Source of the DNA: Rhizohabitans arisaemae
GTDB taxonomy: Bacteria; Actinomycetota; Actinomycetes; Streptosporangiales; Streptosporangiaceae
Assembly (NCBI RefSeq): GCF_025996515.1
Contig: NZ_BLRH01000009.1
Span: 1,116,001 to 1,180,000 of the forward strand
Length of the DNA: 64,000 nt
Direction of reading: 5' to 3'
The notes beneath the pieces are model-generated. The model worked only from the letters and a program-made list of their open reading frames with translations. It was not told the origin of the DNA and searched no databases. Of this stretch, positions 24,111-33,505 are shown in pieces. A program made the translations under genes and the position numbers. Numbering within the stretch: the first letter of the stretch is position 1; each line of letters begins with the position of its first letter.

Positions 24111-27100
24111 TCACGGGGCCAGGCCGTAGGCCCGGGTGATCGTCTGGGTGACCGAGCCGCCGGAGGCGTCGGTCACCACGGCCCGCAGGGAGACGTGGTC
24201 GCCGGTCTTGGGGTTGAGGGCGAACCCGGTCCAGGTGCCGTGCGGCCCCGGCAGGACCGGGATCCGGCTCCAGGTGGCGCCGTCGTCGGCGGAGGCTTCC
24301 ACCCGGACCGAGGTGACCACCGGCGCGGGAGCGCCGCCGGGCGCCCGTTCGATCCGCAACGGGATCGGGGTGAGGCTGCCGCGCCGGGCCCGGTTGGCGG
24401 TGTCCAGCCCGGCCGGGTTGAACCGGACGGTCGCCAGCGGGAGCGGCCGGGCCTCCGCGGTGCGGGCCGAGCGGAACGTCCACACCGTCTCCACCGCGGT
24501 GGACAGCGGGCTCACCGAGGGGTTCCGGCGGCCACTCGTGGTGAGGGTGTAGACCGCCTCCTCGGCCGGGACCGTTGCCTTCAAGGTGCAAAGGCCAAGG
24601 TCCCACGGCACGCAGTCGGCGAACTCGGTCCTGGCGAGCGTCCGCCCGTCCTTGGCGAGGGTGACCGTGCCCGTGGTCCCGGCGTCGACGCTGTACCGGC
24701 CGGGGGTGCCCTCGGTGAAGAGCGAGCCGACGGCGTAGCGGAGTTCGTCGCCGGTACGGGCGGATTCGCCGTCCTGAAGCGCGGGCCCGGCGACCGCGTT
24801 GTTCCACACTTCGGTCTCGTTCATGCCGCGCAGGGTCCGGCCGGTGTCCTTGACCCAGTGCCCGGAGGGGTTGTGGGCGAGGGAAGAGAACCAGGTGAGC
24901 GTGTTCCCCGGGGTGCGGTAGTGGGTGAGGGTGCCGGGAAGGGCGACGGGGGTGTCGTAGGTGAACGCCGGATGCGCCGACGGTGCCGCCGCGCCGACAC
25001 CGACGTCGGCGGCTCCGCCAGGTGCCCCGTTGCTCCGGTAGGTGGCGGTGACTTTGGCCAGGTCGGCGGTCCTGACCGCGTGGGCGGTGTCCTCGGGGAA
25101 GCCGCCGTCGTGGTGTTTGAGGATGTCGTAACGGTAGGGGCTGTACTGAGCGCCCTGTTTGTGCCAGACCGTCCCCACAGTGAGGCTGAGCCCGGGTTTC
25201 CGGGCCGGGATCACGAGCAGCTTGTTGTTCGGATCCGCGTGGATCCACGTGACGGTGCTCGACCACGACTTCGCGCCTTCCCTGTCGACGACCGACAGGG
25301 AGATCAGCCGGTCGGGGACGGCGCTCGGTTCGTCCACCGAGAACCGGAACATCCTCCCCTGCCGCGCGTCCACCACCACGGGCTGGGTGGCCGCGGTCAC
25401 CCGGACCGGCTGATGGGCGAGGGTGGCGGTCCGGTCGTTTAACGAGAAGAGGTCGGTGTAGAGGTTCCAGTCACCGACGGGGAGCCGGACGGAGACGACA
25501 CCGCGTCCGCCGACGGGCACCTCGATCCGCTCCCCCTTGGCCAGGTCGTAGAAGGTGATGTCGCCGATGGCCGGGCCGCCGTCCCTGCCGATCAGGCGGA
25601 CGCTCACGTCGCCGGACTCGGGCTCCACATGGACGCCGATCGGGGTTCGCACCGCGGTCTCCCCCGACCGGGCGACGATCACCCCGGCGTGTGCGCCCGC
25701 CGGCGCCCCCGCGGGGTTGAGGGTGACCGTCACCGGTGCCTCACCTCCGGCGGGGACGGTCACCTGCCGGGCGGAGAGCTCCACCAATCCCGTCGGCAGC
25801 GGGGCGCCGGACCGCTCGACGGCGACGTCCAGGGTGAGGGGGGCGGTGCCGTTGTTGCGGTAGGCGACCGTCTTGACGACCGGCCCGCCGGTGTGCGGCC
25901 AGGGCAGCGTGGTGGAGAGGGTACCCGGCTCGGCGATCACCGGCTGGGCGACCGCGCGGGCCACGTCCACCCGCCCGGCACCCTGCTCGAAGGCCCCGGT
26001 GCCGACCCCCGGCACGGCGCTGCCGATGAGTGCGGCTTTGAGCTGCCCGGCGGTCCAGGTGGGGTGGCGCTGGGCCAGGATCGCCGCCGCCCCGGCGACG
26101 TGCGGAGCGGCCATGGAGGTTCCGCCCTGCGTGATGTACGGGCCGGGCGCCGTGCCCGCCGCGGCGGCCGCCGTGATGGCGTCACCCGGGGCGGTGATGT
26201 CGGGCTTGACTGCCTTGTCCCAGCTGCGCGGCCCGGTGCTGGAAAAGCCGGTGAGCCGGTCGGCGGAGTCGACGGCGCCGACTGTGAGCGCGGCGTCCGC
26301 GCTGCCCGGGCTGCCCACCGACTGGGGACCCGAGTTGCCGGAGGCGACGACGAAGAGTGACCCGGTCTGGGCGGTGAGGGTGTTGACCGCGTGCTCCAGC
26401 GGGTCGATCTCCGGGCCGTCGTAGCCGCCGAGGCTCATGTTGACGACCTTGGCCTTGACCTCGGTCGCGGCCCAGGTCATCCCGGCCAGGATCCAGGACT
26501 CGGCGATGCCGTTCTCGTCCCCCACCTTGCCGACGGCGAGTCTGGCGCCCGGCGCCGTCCCCCGGTTCACGCCGGAGGACGCCTGACCCGACCCGGCGAT
26601 GATCGAGGCGACATGGGTGCCGTGTCCGACGGTGTCCCGGTCGGCGGGGCTGCCCGGGACGAAGCTCTTGGCCTGGACCACGACGTCGCGAAGGTCCGGG
26701 TGGGTCCCGTCGTAGCCGCTGTCCAGCACCGCGACGGTCACGCCTTCACCGGTGAGGCCCTGGGCCCAGGCGGTGGGGGCGCCGATCTGGGGGACGCTCC
26801 GCTCCAGGGTGTGCCGTCGTTTGCCGTCCAGCCAGAGCTTGGTCACCCCACCGGCCAGGGTCTTGGCGCCGGCCGAGCCGCCGAGGCTCTTCCAGGTCCC
26901 GGCCACCTCGGTCTTGGGGATCCGGGCGGAGTCGAGACCAAGATCGGGAAAGGATCTTGTACCCTCGGCCGCTTTCAGGTGCGGGGTCGCGGTTTCGGCG
27001 TCGGATTGGACGATCACCGGGATGTCCTCGCGGTACGCGTCCCCGTACCGCCACGCCAGCAGCTGGGTGACGTCGAACAGCCGCTCGTCCAGGAGACCGC

Positions 27101-27431
27101 CGGCGATCAACGGCATCGCGTCGGAGGGGACCACGTGCAGGTGGCCGTCGCGCCAGCGCTGGGCGAAGGAGACCTCACGGCCCTTTCCCGGCTCCACCCG
27201 GACCCGGGGCGGCCGGTCCGCGGTACCGCCGGGCAGGACCGTGACCCGGTCCCCGGTGATCAGAGTGACCTTGCCGTCCTTCGGCTGGTCGGCCTGCTTC
27301 CCCGGCTGACCGGGTGCAAGGCTCCTTCCGGATGTGACCGGTTTCCCGGGATCCGCTCCCGCCGGCGGGGTGAGCGCGACAACCCCGGTGATCACCACAG
27401 CGAGCGCTGTGACACTTGACCTCAATCTCAT
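24111..27431 (-). CDS. Large secreted S8 family serine protease (subtilase)
   Basis: A 1106-residue extracellular protease. The signal peptide is residues 1-29 (MRLRSSVTALAVVITGVVAL, cleavage near AGA). A propeptide-like region runs to about 200. The S8 catalytic domain (about 215-480) shows Asp237 in 'VTVAVLDSGYDGTHPD', His273 in 'GHGTHVASIIAG', the oxyanion Asn in 'VVASGNSGPQS' and Ser439 in 'GGTSMAAPHVAGAAAI'. About 600 further residues form beta-rich modules and end 'SGGSVTQTITRAYGLAP', typical of large Streptomyces and Streptosporangium subtilases. ATG 27431 has AAAGG six bases upstream; the ATG two codons earlier is too close to it. The gene is monocistronic with a strong terminator. 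Confidence 0.95.
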   Translation of the reverse strand: MRLRSSVTALAVVITGVVALTPPAGADPGKPVTSGRSLAPGQPGKQADQPKDGKVTLITGDRVTVLPGGTADRPPRVRVEPGKGREVSFAQRWRDGHLHVVPSDAMPLIAGGLLDERLFDVTQLLAWRYGDAYREDIPVIVQSDAETATPHLKAAEGTRSFPDLGLDSARIPKTEVAGTWKSLGGSAGAKTLAGGVTKLWLDGKRRHTLERSVPQIGAPTAWAQGLTGEGVTVAVLDSGYDGTHPDLRDVVVQAKSFVPGSPADRDTVGHGTHVASIIAGSGQASSGVNRGTAPGARLAVGKVGDENGIAESWILAGMTWAATEVKAKVVNMSLGGYDGPEIDPLEHAVNTLTAQTGSLFVVASGNSGPQSVGSPGSADAALTVGAVDSADRLTGFSSTGPRSWDKAVKPDITAPGDAITAAAAAGTAPGPYITQGGTSMAAPHVAGAAAILAQRHPTWTAGQLKAALIGSAVPGVGTGAFEQGAGRVDVARAVAQPVIAEPGTLSTTLPWPHTGGPVVKTVAYRNNGTAPLTLDVAVERSGAPLPTGLVELSARQVTVPAGGEAPVTVTLNPAGAPAGAHAGVIVARSGETAVRTPIGVHVEPESGDVSVRLIGRDGGPAIGDITFYDLAKGERIEVPVGGRGVVSVRLPVGDWNLYTDLFSLNDRTATLAHQPVRVTAATQPVVVDARQGRMFRFSVDEPSAVPDRLISLSVVDREGAKSWSSTVTWIHADPNNKLLVIPARKPGLSLTVGTVWHKQGAQYSPYRYDILKHHDGGFPEDTAHAVRTADLAKVTATYRSNGAPGGAADVGVGAAAPSAHPAFTYDTPVALPGTLTHYRTPGNTLTWFSSLAHNPSGHWVKDTGRTLRGMNETEVWNNAVAGPALQDGESARTGDELRYAVGSLFTEGTPGRYSVDAGTTGTVTLAKDGRTLARTEFADCVPWDLGLCTLKATVPAEEAVYTLTTSGRRNPSVSPLSTAVETVWTFRSARTAEARPLPLATVRFNPAGLDTANRARRGSLTPIPLRIERAPGGAPAPVVTSVRVEASADDGATWSRIPVLPGPHGTWTGFALNPKTGDHVSLRAVVTDASGGSVTQTITRAYGLAP

Positions 27432-27949
27432 CGGCATCCTTTGCTCGACGAACACATCGGCGAACCGTCCACCCCGTGACCGCCGTCGGTCAGAGCCCGG
27501 ACGATCACCTCCTATTGCCCCTATTGCCACGAGCCCCCGAAAAGGTTCACAACCCCTGAGATCTTCAGCCGGAATCCGGTACGACCGCGGCGCGGCCCGG
27601 ACCACGCCGGCGAACCCCCGCCGAGAGCGAGACACGGTACGGCCACAGGCGGCTCGGGCACCCGGCCGACCAGACCGGCCCCGCGCGGCCCGTACCGTCC
27701 GCGAGCCCTCGGAGAGCGGAGAGGACGGGCGACGGCCGCCGAGCCGTGCGGGCTCATCGGGCGGACGGGTGGTGCCGTACCCGCCGGGGCCGGGCCACGG
27801 GTGACCTGGGGGCGCAGCCCGTACCGGTCACGAAGGAGACCGGGGCGTCCTCGCCGGGAAGATCGAGACCCTTCGGGGAGTGGCGCGGCGGAACCCCGGG
27901 CCCACAGCGATCATCGGCCACCGGGTGCCGGCGGACACCGGGCAACGAT
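27432..27949. other. Divergent promoter region between subtilase and glnE
   Basis: About 520 bases between divergent genes. It contains repeated CGGTACGG-like words and GC-rich short frames without a family match. I see no gene; it carries both promoters. Confidence 0.4.
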
Positions 27950-27955
27950 TACCGT
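27950..27955 (+). promoter_or_regulatory. -10 box of a leaderless glnE transcript
   Basis: TACCGT lies 6 bases before GTG 27962 with no Shine-Dalgarno between. Confidence 0.45.
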
Positions 27956-27961
27956 GGTGCT

Positions 27962-30900
27962 GTGAACGCCGAGGCCCGTTTTCAGACCGACGCCGGTCGG
28001 CTCGCCAGAATGGGGTTCGCCGACGGGTCCCGGGCCGCGCGGCTCCTCTCCGCCCTCGGGCCCGAGGCTCCCGATCTCCTCGACGCGCTGACCAGGACCG
28101 CCGACCCCGATCTGGCCCTCGCCGCCCTCGTCCGGCTGGCCGAACGGGATCCCTCGGCCGTCGCCTTCGCCGGAGTCCCCGGGGAGCCGCGTGATCGCCT
28201 GCTGGCCGTGCTGGGGGTGAGCGCCGCCCTCGGGGATCATCTGACCCGCCATCCGGAACACCTGCCGGTCTTCGCGGAGGAACCCTCGCGCGACCCCGAG
28301 TCCTCGTTCCGCGAGGAACTGCTGCTCGCGGTGGGCGCGGCGCCGGGCGACGCCGAGCCCCGCGCGCAGGACGCCTCGACGGCGACATTGGACGCGTTGC
28401 GGGTCTCCTATCGGCGGCTGCTGCTGGGGCTGGCGGGTCGGGATCTCACCGGAGCCGTCCCGCTCCCCGAGGTCGCCGTGGAGCTGACCTCGCTGGCCGC
28501 GGCCGCGCTGGAGGCGGGGCTGGCGATCGCCCGGGCGGAGGTCGCCGACACCGGGCAGGTCCGGCTCGCCGTGATCGGGATGGGCAAGTGCGGCGGGCGC
28601 GAGCTCAACTACATCAGCGACGTCGACGTGGTCTTCGTGGCCGAACCCGTCCCCGGTGCCGACGAGACCAAGGCGTTGCGGACGGCGACCAGGCTCGCCC
28701 AGGGCATGATGCGCGCCTGCTCGGCCACCACCCCGGAGGGTTCGCTGTGGGAGGTGGACGCGGCGCTGCGCCCCGAGGGGAAGGCGGGGCCGCTGGTGCG
28801 CACCTTGGAGAGCCACCTGGCGTACTACCGCAGATGGGCCAAGACCTGGGAGTTCCAGGCGCTGCTCAAGGCCCGCCCGATCGCGGGCGACCTCGCGCTC
28901 GGCCGGGAGTACACCGCGGCGATGCACGCGCTGGTGTGGCGGGCCGCCGAACGCGAGAACTTCGTCGAGGACGTCCAGGCGATGCGGCGAAGAGTGGTAG
29001 CGCATATCCCGAAATATCAGGCCGAGCGTCAGCTCAAGCTGGGCCCCGGAGGGCTCCGGGACATCGAGTTCGCCGTCCAGCTCCTCCAGCTGGTCCACGG
29101 CCGCACCGACCAGCTCCTCCACCACCGGACCACGCTCAACGCGCTCGCCGCGCTCTCCCGCGGCGGCTACGTGGGCCGCGACGACGCGCGAACCCTCGCC
29201 GAGGCGTACTCGTTCCTCCGGCAGGTCGAGCACCTCATCCAGCTGCACCGCCTGCGCCGTACCCACGTCGTCCCCGACGCCGAGCAGGACCTGCGCCGGA
29301 TCGGCCGCGCCCTCGGCATGGTCCGCGACCCCGTCGGCGAGTTCACCGCCACCTGGCGGCGGCACGCCCTCGAAGTCCGCCGCCTGCACGAGAAACTCTT
29401 CTACCGGCCGCTCCTGCACGCCGTCGCCCGGCTCCCCGGCGAGGAGGCGCGGCTCAGCCCGCAGGCGGCCAAGGCGAGGCTGGAGGCGCTCGGCTACCTC
29501 GACCCCGACGGCGCCCTCCGGCACATCGCCGCGCTGACCACGGGGGTCTCCCGCCGGGCGGCGATCCAGCGCACCCTGCTGCCCGTCCTGCTCGGCTGGT
29601 TCGCCGACGCCCCGGACCCCGACGCCGGGCTGCTCGGCTTCCGCCAGGTCAGCGACGCCCTCGGCAGCACCCCGTGGTACCTGCGGCTCCTGCGCGACGA
29701 CGCGGCCGTCGCCGAGCGCATGGCCCGGCTGCTCGCCTCGTCCCGATACGCCACCGACCTGCTGCTGCGCGCCCCCGAGGTGGTGACCCTCCTCGGCGAC
29801 GTGACCGCGCTGGCGCCGCGATCCGCCGACACCCTGGCGGCCGAGGCCCGGTCGGCGCTGCAGCGCCACGGCGACGCCGAGGCCGCGGTCGTCTCGGTAC
29901 GGGCGCTGCGCCGCCGGGAACTCTTCCGCACGGCCGTCGCCGACCTGCTCGGCGAGCACACCGCGGATCGCGTGCACGGCGGCGACGACGAGGACCGGCC
30001 GCCGGTACGGCTGCGCCCCGACCGCGAAACCGTGGGCGAGACCCTCACCGAGCTCACCGCGATCACGGTGCAGGCCGCCCTCGAAGCGGCGCGGGCCAAG
30101 GTCGAGCTGGAGCGCGGCGGCCCGCTGCCGACCAGGATCGCGGTGATCGCGATGGGCCGGCTCGGCGGCGCCGAGGTCTCCTACGCCAGCGACGCCGATG
30201 TGATGTTCGTCCACGAGCCGCTCGACGGCGGCGGTGAGCGCGCGGCCGTCGACGCGGCCCACGCGGTCGCCGAGGAGCTCCGCCGGCTCCTCGCCCGCCC
30301 GGCGCCCGATCCGCCGCTCGGGATCGACCCGGGGCTGCGCCCGGAGGGCAGGCAGGGCCCGCTCGTGCGCACCCTCGCCTCCTACGCGGCCTACTACGCG
30401 CGATGGTCGTCGTCGTGGGAGGCCCAGGCGCTGCTCCGGGCGGCCCCGCTCGCGGGTGACGCCGCGCTCGGCCGGGCGTTCATCGCGATGATCGACCCGA
30501 TCCGCTACCCCGAGGGCGGCATTCCCGACGGTGCGGTACGGGATATCCGGCGGCTCAAGGCGCGGATGGAGTCCGAGCGGCTCCCCCGCGGCGCCGACCC
30601 CACACTCCACACCAAACTCGGACGCGGCGGGCTCTCCGACGTCGAGTGGGTGGCCCAGCTCATCCAGCTCCGGCACGCGTGGCGGCTGCCGGGCCTGCGG
30701 ACCACCAGGACGCTCGCCGCGCTGCGGGCCGCGACGGCCGACGGGCTGCTCGACGCCGACGACTGCGCCGTGCTCGTCGAGGCGTGGCGGTTCGCCTCCC
30801 GGATCCGCGACGGCATCATGCTGGTCCGGGGCCGGGCCGGGGACAGCATCCCGGCCGACATCAGGGAACGCGCGAAACTCGCCGGGGTTCTCGGCTACCC

Positions 30901-30988
30901 CCCTGACGCCACCTCCGACCTTGTGGAGGACTACCTGCGAACCACCCGCAGGGCCCGCGCCGTGGTCGAGCGCGTCTTCTACGGCTAA
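27962..30988 (+). CDS. glnE: Bifunctional glutamine synthetase adenylyltransferase/adenylyl-removing enzyme
   Basis: Adds AMP to, or removes it from, the regulatory tyrosine of glutamine synthetase according to nitrogen status. The 1008-residue protein has the two nucleotidyltransferase domains expected. The N-terminal adenylyl-removase has 'GMGKCGGRELNYISDVDVVF' (about 206-226). The C-terminal adenylyltransferase has 'AMGRLGGAEVSYASDADVMF' (about 729-750). The GlnE-specific region 'KLGPGGLRDIEFAVQLLQLV' and its C-terminal counterpart 'KLGRGGLSDVEWVAQLIQL' are also present. GTG 27962 fits family length and the leaderless promoter. Its target GlnA (14.9 kb) carries the tyrosine; GlnA2 (40.3 kb) does not. 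Confidence 0.96.
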   Translation: MNAEARFQTDAGRLARMGFADGSRAARLLSALGPEAPDLLDALTRTADPDLALAALVRLAERDPSAVAFAGVPGEPRDRLLAVLGVSAALGDHLTRHPEHLPVFAEEPSRDPESSFREELLLAVGAAPGDAEPRAQDASTATLDALRVSYRRLLLGLAGRDLTGAVPLPEVAVELTSLAAAALEAGLAIARAEVADTGQVRLAVIGMGKCGGRELNYISDVDVVFVAEPVPGADETKALRTATRLAQGMMRACSATTPEGSLWEVDAALRPEGKAGPLVRTLESHLAYYRRWAKTWEFQALLKARPIAGDLALGREYTAAMHALVWRAAERENFVEDVQAMRRRVVAHIPKYQAERQLKLGPGGLRDIEFAVQLLQLVHGRTDQLLHHRTTLNALAALSRGGYVGRDDARTLAEAYSFLRQVEHLIQLHRLRRTHVVPDAEQDLRRIGRALGMVRDPVGEFTATWRRHALEVRRLHEKLFYRPLLHAVARLPGEEARLSPQAAKARLEALGYLDPDGALRHIAALTTGVSRRAAIQRTLLPVLLGWFADAPDPDAGLLGFRQVSDALGSTPWYLRLLRDDAAVAERMARLLASSRYATDLLLRAPEVVTLLGDVTALAPRSADTLAAEARSALQRHGDAEAAVVSVRALRRRELFRTAVADLLGEHTADRVHGGDDEDRPPVRLRPDRETVGETLTELTAITVQAALEAARAKVELERGGPLPTRIAVIAMGRLGGAEVSYASDADVMFVHEPLDGGGERAAVDAAHAVAEELRRLLARPAPDPPLGIDPGLRPEGRQGPLVRTLASYAAYYARWSSSWEAQALLRAAPLAGDAALGRAFIAMIDPIRYPEGGIPDGAVRDIRRLKARMESERLPRGADPTLHTKLGRGGLSDVEWVAQLIQLRHAWRLPGLRTTRTLAALRAATADGLLDADDCAVLVEAWRFASRIRDGIMLVRGRAGDSIPADIRERAKLAGVLGYPPDATSDLVEDYLRTTRRARAVVERVFYG

Positions 30989-30991
30989 CCC

Positions 30992-31007
30992 CTATTTCGG
31001 GAAATAG
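30992..31007. terminator. Short palindrome after glnE
   Basis: CTATTTC-GG-GAAATAG is a perfect 16-base palindrome 4 bases past the glnE stop. As a hairpin it has a weak AT stem, so it may equally be a protein-binding site. The rest of the gap to 31393 has no convincing gene; a frame at 31011-31301 lacks family similarity. Confidence 0.4.
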
Positions 31008-31393
31008 CCCGTGATATCCGTATGGCTCGACCCGTTGTTTATCGGGCGGCGAACAGGCGTCTCCTTGAAGGCGCACAGGGGTATGGTGTTGGCAAAATCG
31101 AAGAGCGCTTGGGGAATCCATATGGGTGAACCACCCGGGATGTCAGTGAATGACCTCTTGGCCGCCGGCCACGATGCCGCGGAGACGAGCAGGCGTGCGC
31201 ACCGACGTGCCGTACACCGCGAAGCGATCGTCGATAAACCGCCCGGGAGGAACCGGCGGCTTGGACACGGGGAGGTCCGGCGCGCCCCGGCACCCTGGTG
31301 AAACCCCCTCTCTCGCCCACTAAAGCGTAGAAGATCCACTCTTGCGGCTCTTGTGCAGATTTGGACTAATTCACGGGCAACGAGGACCCCATT

Positions 31394-33502
31394 ATGGCCT
31401 GGCAGCTCCACTACACCTCGGTCGCGTCCGGCCCTGCCGGAAGACCCGGCTTCCAGCTCATCGGACGCACCCCCGGCACCCCGCACCGGCTGGAGTCCCT
31501 GGTCGTCCCCCTCCTCACCGGCAAACCCCCGCCCACCCCGGGCGCGGCCCGCCCCGTCACCCTCGCCTACGCCGCCTACGGACGCGAGGTGGTCCTCACC
31601 CGCTGCCACCCCCTGGACCGGGATCGCTCCGGACGGCACGGCGACTTCTTCGGCCACGCGGTCGTCACCACCCCGAACGAGCTGGACGGGATCAGGCCCA
31701 TCGACTTCTGGGACGCGCCGCTGTGGCGCTCCCGCTCCCTCAACGGCACCGTGGACCTGCGCCCGGGAGCCTCCTTCGACCCCGAAACCCTCGGCCGAGG
31801 GCTGGCCCGGCGGGGCGAACCCGGGTACGCCCTGCTCATCAGGCTCCTGCGGGAGGTACGGCGAGCCCTCGCCGCCGGATACGGACGCATCCTGCTCGTC
31901 AGCCGGAATCCGGACGAGATCGTCTTCTGGATCGCCGTGATCTCGTACTCCCTGCCCTGCGCCACCGCCGCGCTGCTCTCCTTCACCACCTACAGCGCCG
32001 AACCGGCCGGCACCTCCCAGCTCCTGGTCGGCACCACGCCCGACGTCCGGATCCCGCCCACCCTGAACGCGGTCGTGATCGACCTGGACCGGCCGGCCCC
32101 CGGCGACCCGCGGGCCGAGCAGGGGGCCGGCCGGTTCATCCGCTCCGTCGCCGCCTGCTGGCGGCGGCTCGACCTCACCGGCATCGAGGCCGTCGGCGAA
32201 CTGGACGGGGACGACCTCGACACCGCCGCCGCGCTCCTCGCGCTCTGCCGGGGCGAGGTGTCGGTCACGCCCGAGGAGCAGCTCGCCGTCTCCCGGCTCC
32301 TGCTCCGGTACGGCGCGACCGCCCCCGGCTGGGTCTGGCAGGACCTCCCGCTGGACCGGCTGGAGTTCGACCTCGCCCTCGCCGCCTGCGCGACCGCCCC
32401 GCCGCGCCACGCCCTGCGCTACACGATCCGCGCCCTCTGGACGGCGCCCGACCTGGTCAGGCTCGCCGAAACCGTGCACGTCTGCCTCGCCGCGGACTCG
32501 CCCCCGCCGGTCACCGAGGTGGAGAACGCGGCCGCCGCCCTCGCCTGCCTCGGCGCCGGGGACCTCTCCGCCGCCTACGACCGGATGCCCCCTGAGGGAC
32601 GCGACCCCCTGGTCGCCGGGGTGTTCACCGGCCTTGACCGGGCCAACTCCCACATCCGGCGGCGCATGCTCACCGACGAGGCGTGCCGGCGGCTCGCCGG
32701 ACGGGACCTGCGCCGCGCGCCGCGGATCGGGGCGCTCATCCTGGAGTCGCTCGCCCGGGGCGGTTCGCTGGACCGGCGGATCACCACCGTGTCCCTGCTG
32801 GACCTGGAGCTCACCGCCGCCGAGGCCGATCCGATCCTGCGCCGGGTCTGGCAGGACGCGGTGCCCACCCCCGCGGACTGCGCCTGGCTGCTGGAGTCCT
32901 TCGGCCCTTGGCTGGCTGAGCGCCCGAGCCTGATCGGGCTCTTCGCCCGGATGTTCGCCGGAGCCGACCTCGACGCCCCCGAGACCACGGAGCTCGCCGC
33001 GGCCGTGGAGAACACGCTTCCCGGGCGGGACGCGACCGGGGCCGGCCTGGTTCTGACCGCGCCGCGGATCGCCGGGGCCCGGCTGCCGGGGGACGCCGCC
33101 CCGGTGCTGGAGGAGATCGAGCGCCGCGGGGTGCACGTCCCCCGCGAACTGCTGGACCGGGTCTGCGCCCAGGCCGCGCGGCGGCTGACCACGATGACCC
33201 CGCGGTCGCGGACGGAGCTGCTCGGGCTGCTCTCCGGCCGGGCCCGGGCCCGGGTGGTCGCGTCCTGGCTGGCCGGGGCCGGGCAGTCGCGGGACGAGCG
33301 GGCCGCGCTGCTGGAGATCGCGGTACGGCTGCGCACGGCCGGGCGGCCCGAGGCCGAGCTGGAGACCTGGGCACAGCGGCTCGCGAGCCGCCCCTTCGGG
33401 CTGAGTCAGGTGGAAGGGCCTCTGATCGGCGATCCCGAACTCGCCGCCGGTCTGCGAGAAGTACTGTCGGGAGGACGACGGTCGATGTGGAGGTGGCGGT
33501 AG
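31394..33502 (+). CDS. GTPase-associated protein 1 (GAP1) family protein
   Basis: A 702-residue soluble protein that opens with the family signature 'MAWQLHYTSVASGPAGRPGF', followed by 'LTRCHPLDRDRSGRHGDFFG' and 'LSFTTYSAEPAGTSQLLVGT'. This matches the GAP1 N-terminal domain of actinobacterial GTPase-centred conflict systems described by Aravind and colleagues. The middle and C-terminal parts (about 300-700) are Leu/Ala/Arg-rich helical repeats like GAP1-M and GAP1-C. In those systems GAP1 is encoded with a membrane zinc-ribbon TRAFAC GTPase; the next gene is its N-terminal counterpart only. ATG 31394 has GAGGA 7 bases upstream. Biochemical role is unknown; participation in defence or conflict is inference. 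Confidence 0.72.
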   Translation: MAWQLHYTSVASGPAGRPGFQLIGRTPGTPHRLESLVVPLLTGKPPPTPGAARPVTLAYAAYGREVVLTRCHPLDRDRSGRHGDFFGHAVVTTPNELDGIRPIDFWDAPLWRSRSLNGTVDLRPGASFDPETLGRGLARRGEPGYALLIRLLREVRRALAAGYGRILLVSRNPDEIVFWIAVISYSLPCATAALLSFTTYSAEPAGTSQLLVGTTPDVRIPPTLNAVVIDLDRPAPGDPRAEQGAGRFIRSVAACWRRLDLTGIEAVGELDGDDLDTAAALLALCRGEVSVTPEEQLAVSRLLLRYGATAPGWVWQDLPLDRLEFDLALAACATAPPRHALRYTIRALWTAPDLVRLAETVHVCLAADSPPPVTEVENAAAALACLGAGDLSAAYDRMPPEGRDPLVAGVFTGLDRANSHIRRRMLTDEACRRLAGRDLRRAPRIGALILESLARGGSLDRRITTVSLLDLELTAAEADPILRRVWQDAVPTPADCAWLLESFGPWLAERPSLIGLFARMFAGADLDAPETTELAAAVENTLPGRDATGAGLVLTAPRIAGARLPGDAAPVLEEIERRGVHVPRELLDRVCAQAARRLTTMTPRSRTELLGLLSGRARARVVASWLAGAGQSRDERAALLEIAVRLRTAGRPEAELETWAQRLASRPFGLSQVEGPLIGDPELAAGLREVLSGGRRSMWRWR

Positions 33503-33505
33503 TCC

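Noticed and set aside
24106-27635. Several long open frames opposite the subtilase gene, including one of 386 codons and one of 553 codons
   Set aside because: They are antisense shadows produced by GC-rich codon bias; translations are Arg/Gly/Pro-rich with no family pattern, while the subtilase frame has all catalytic motifs.
31011-31301. 96-codon frame between glnE and GAP1
   Set aside because: Unusual codon use for this genome, overlapping open frames on the other strand and no family resemblance.
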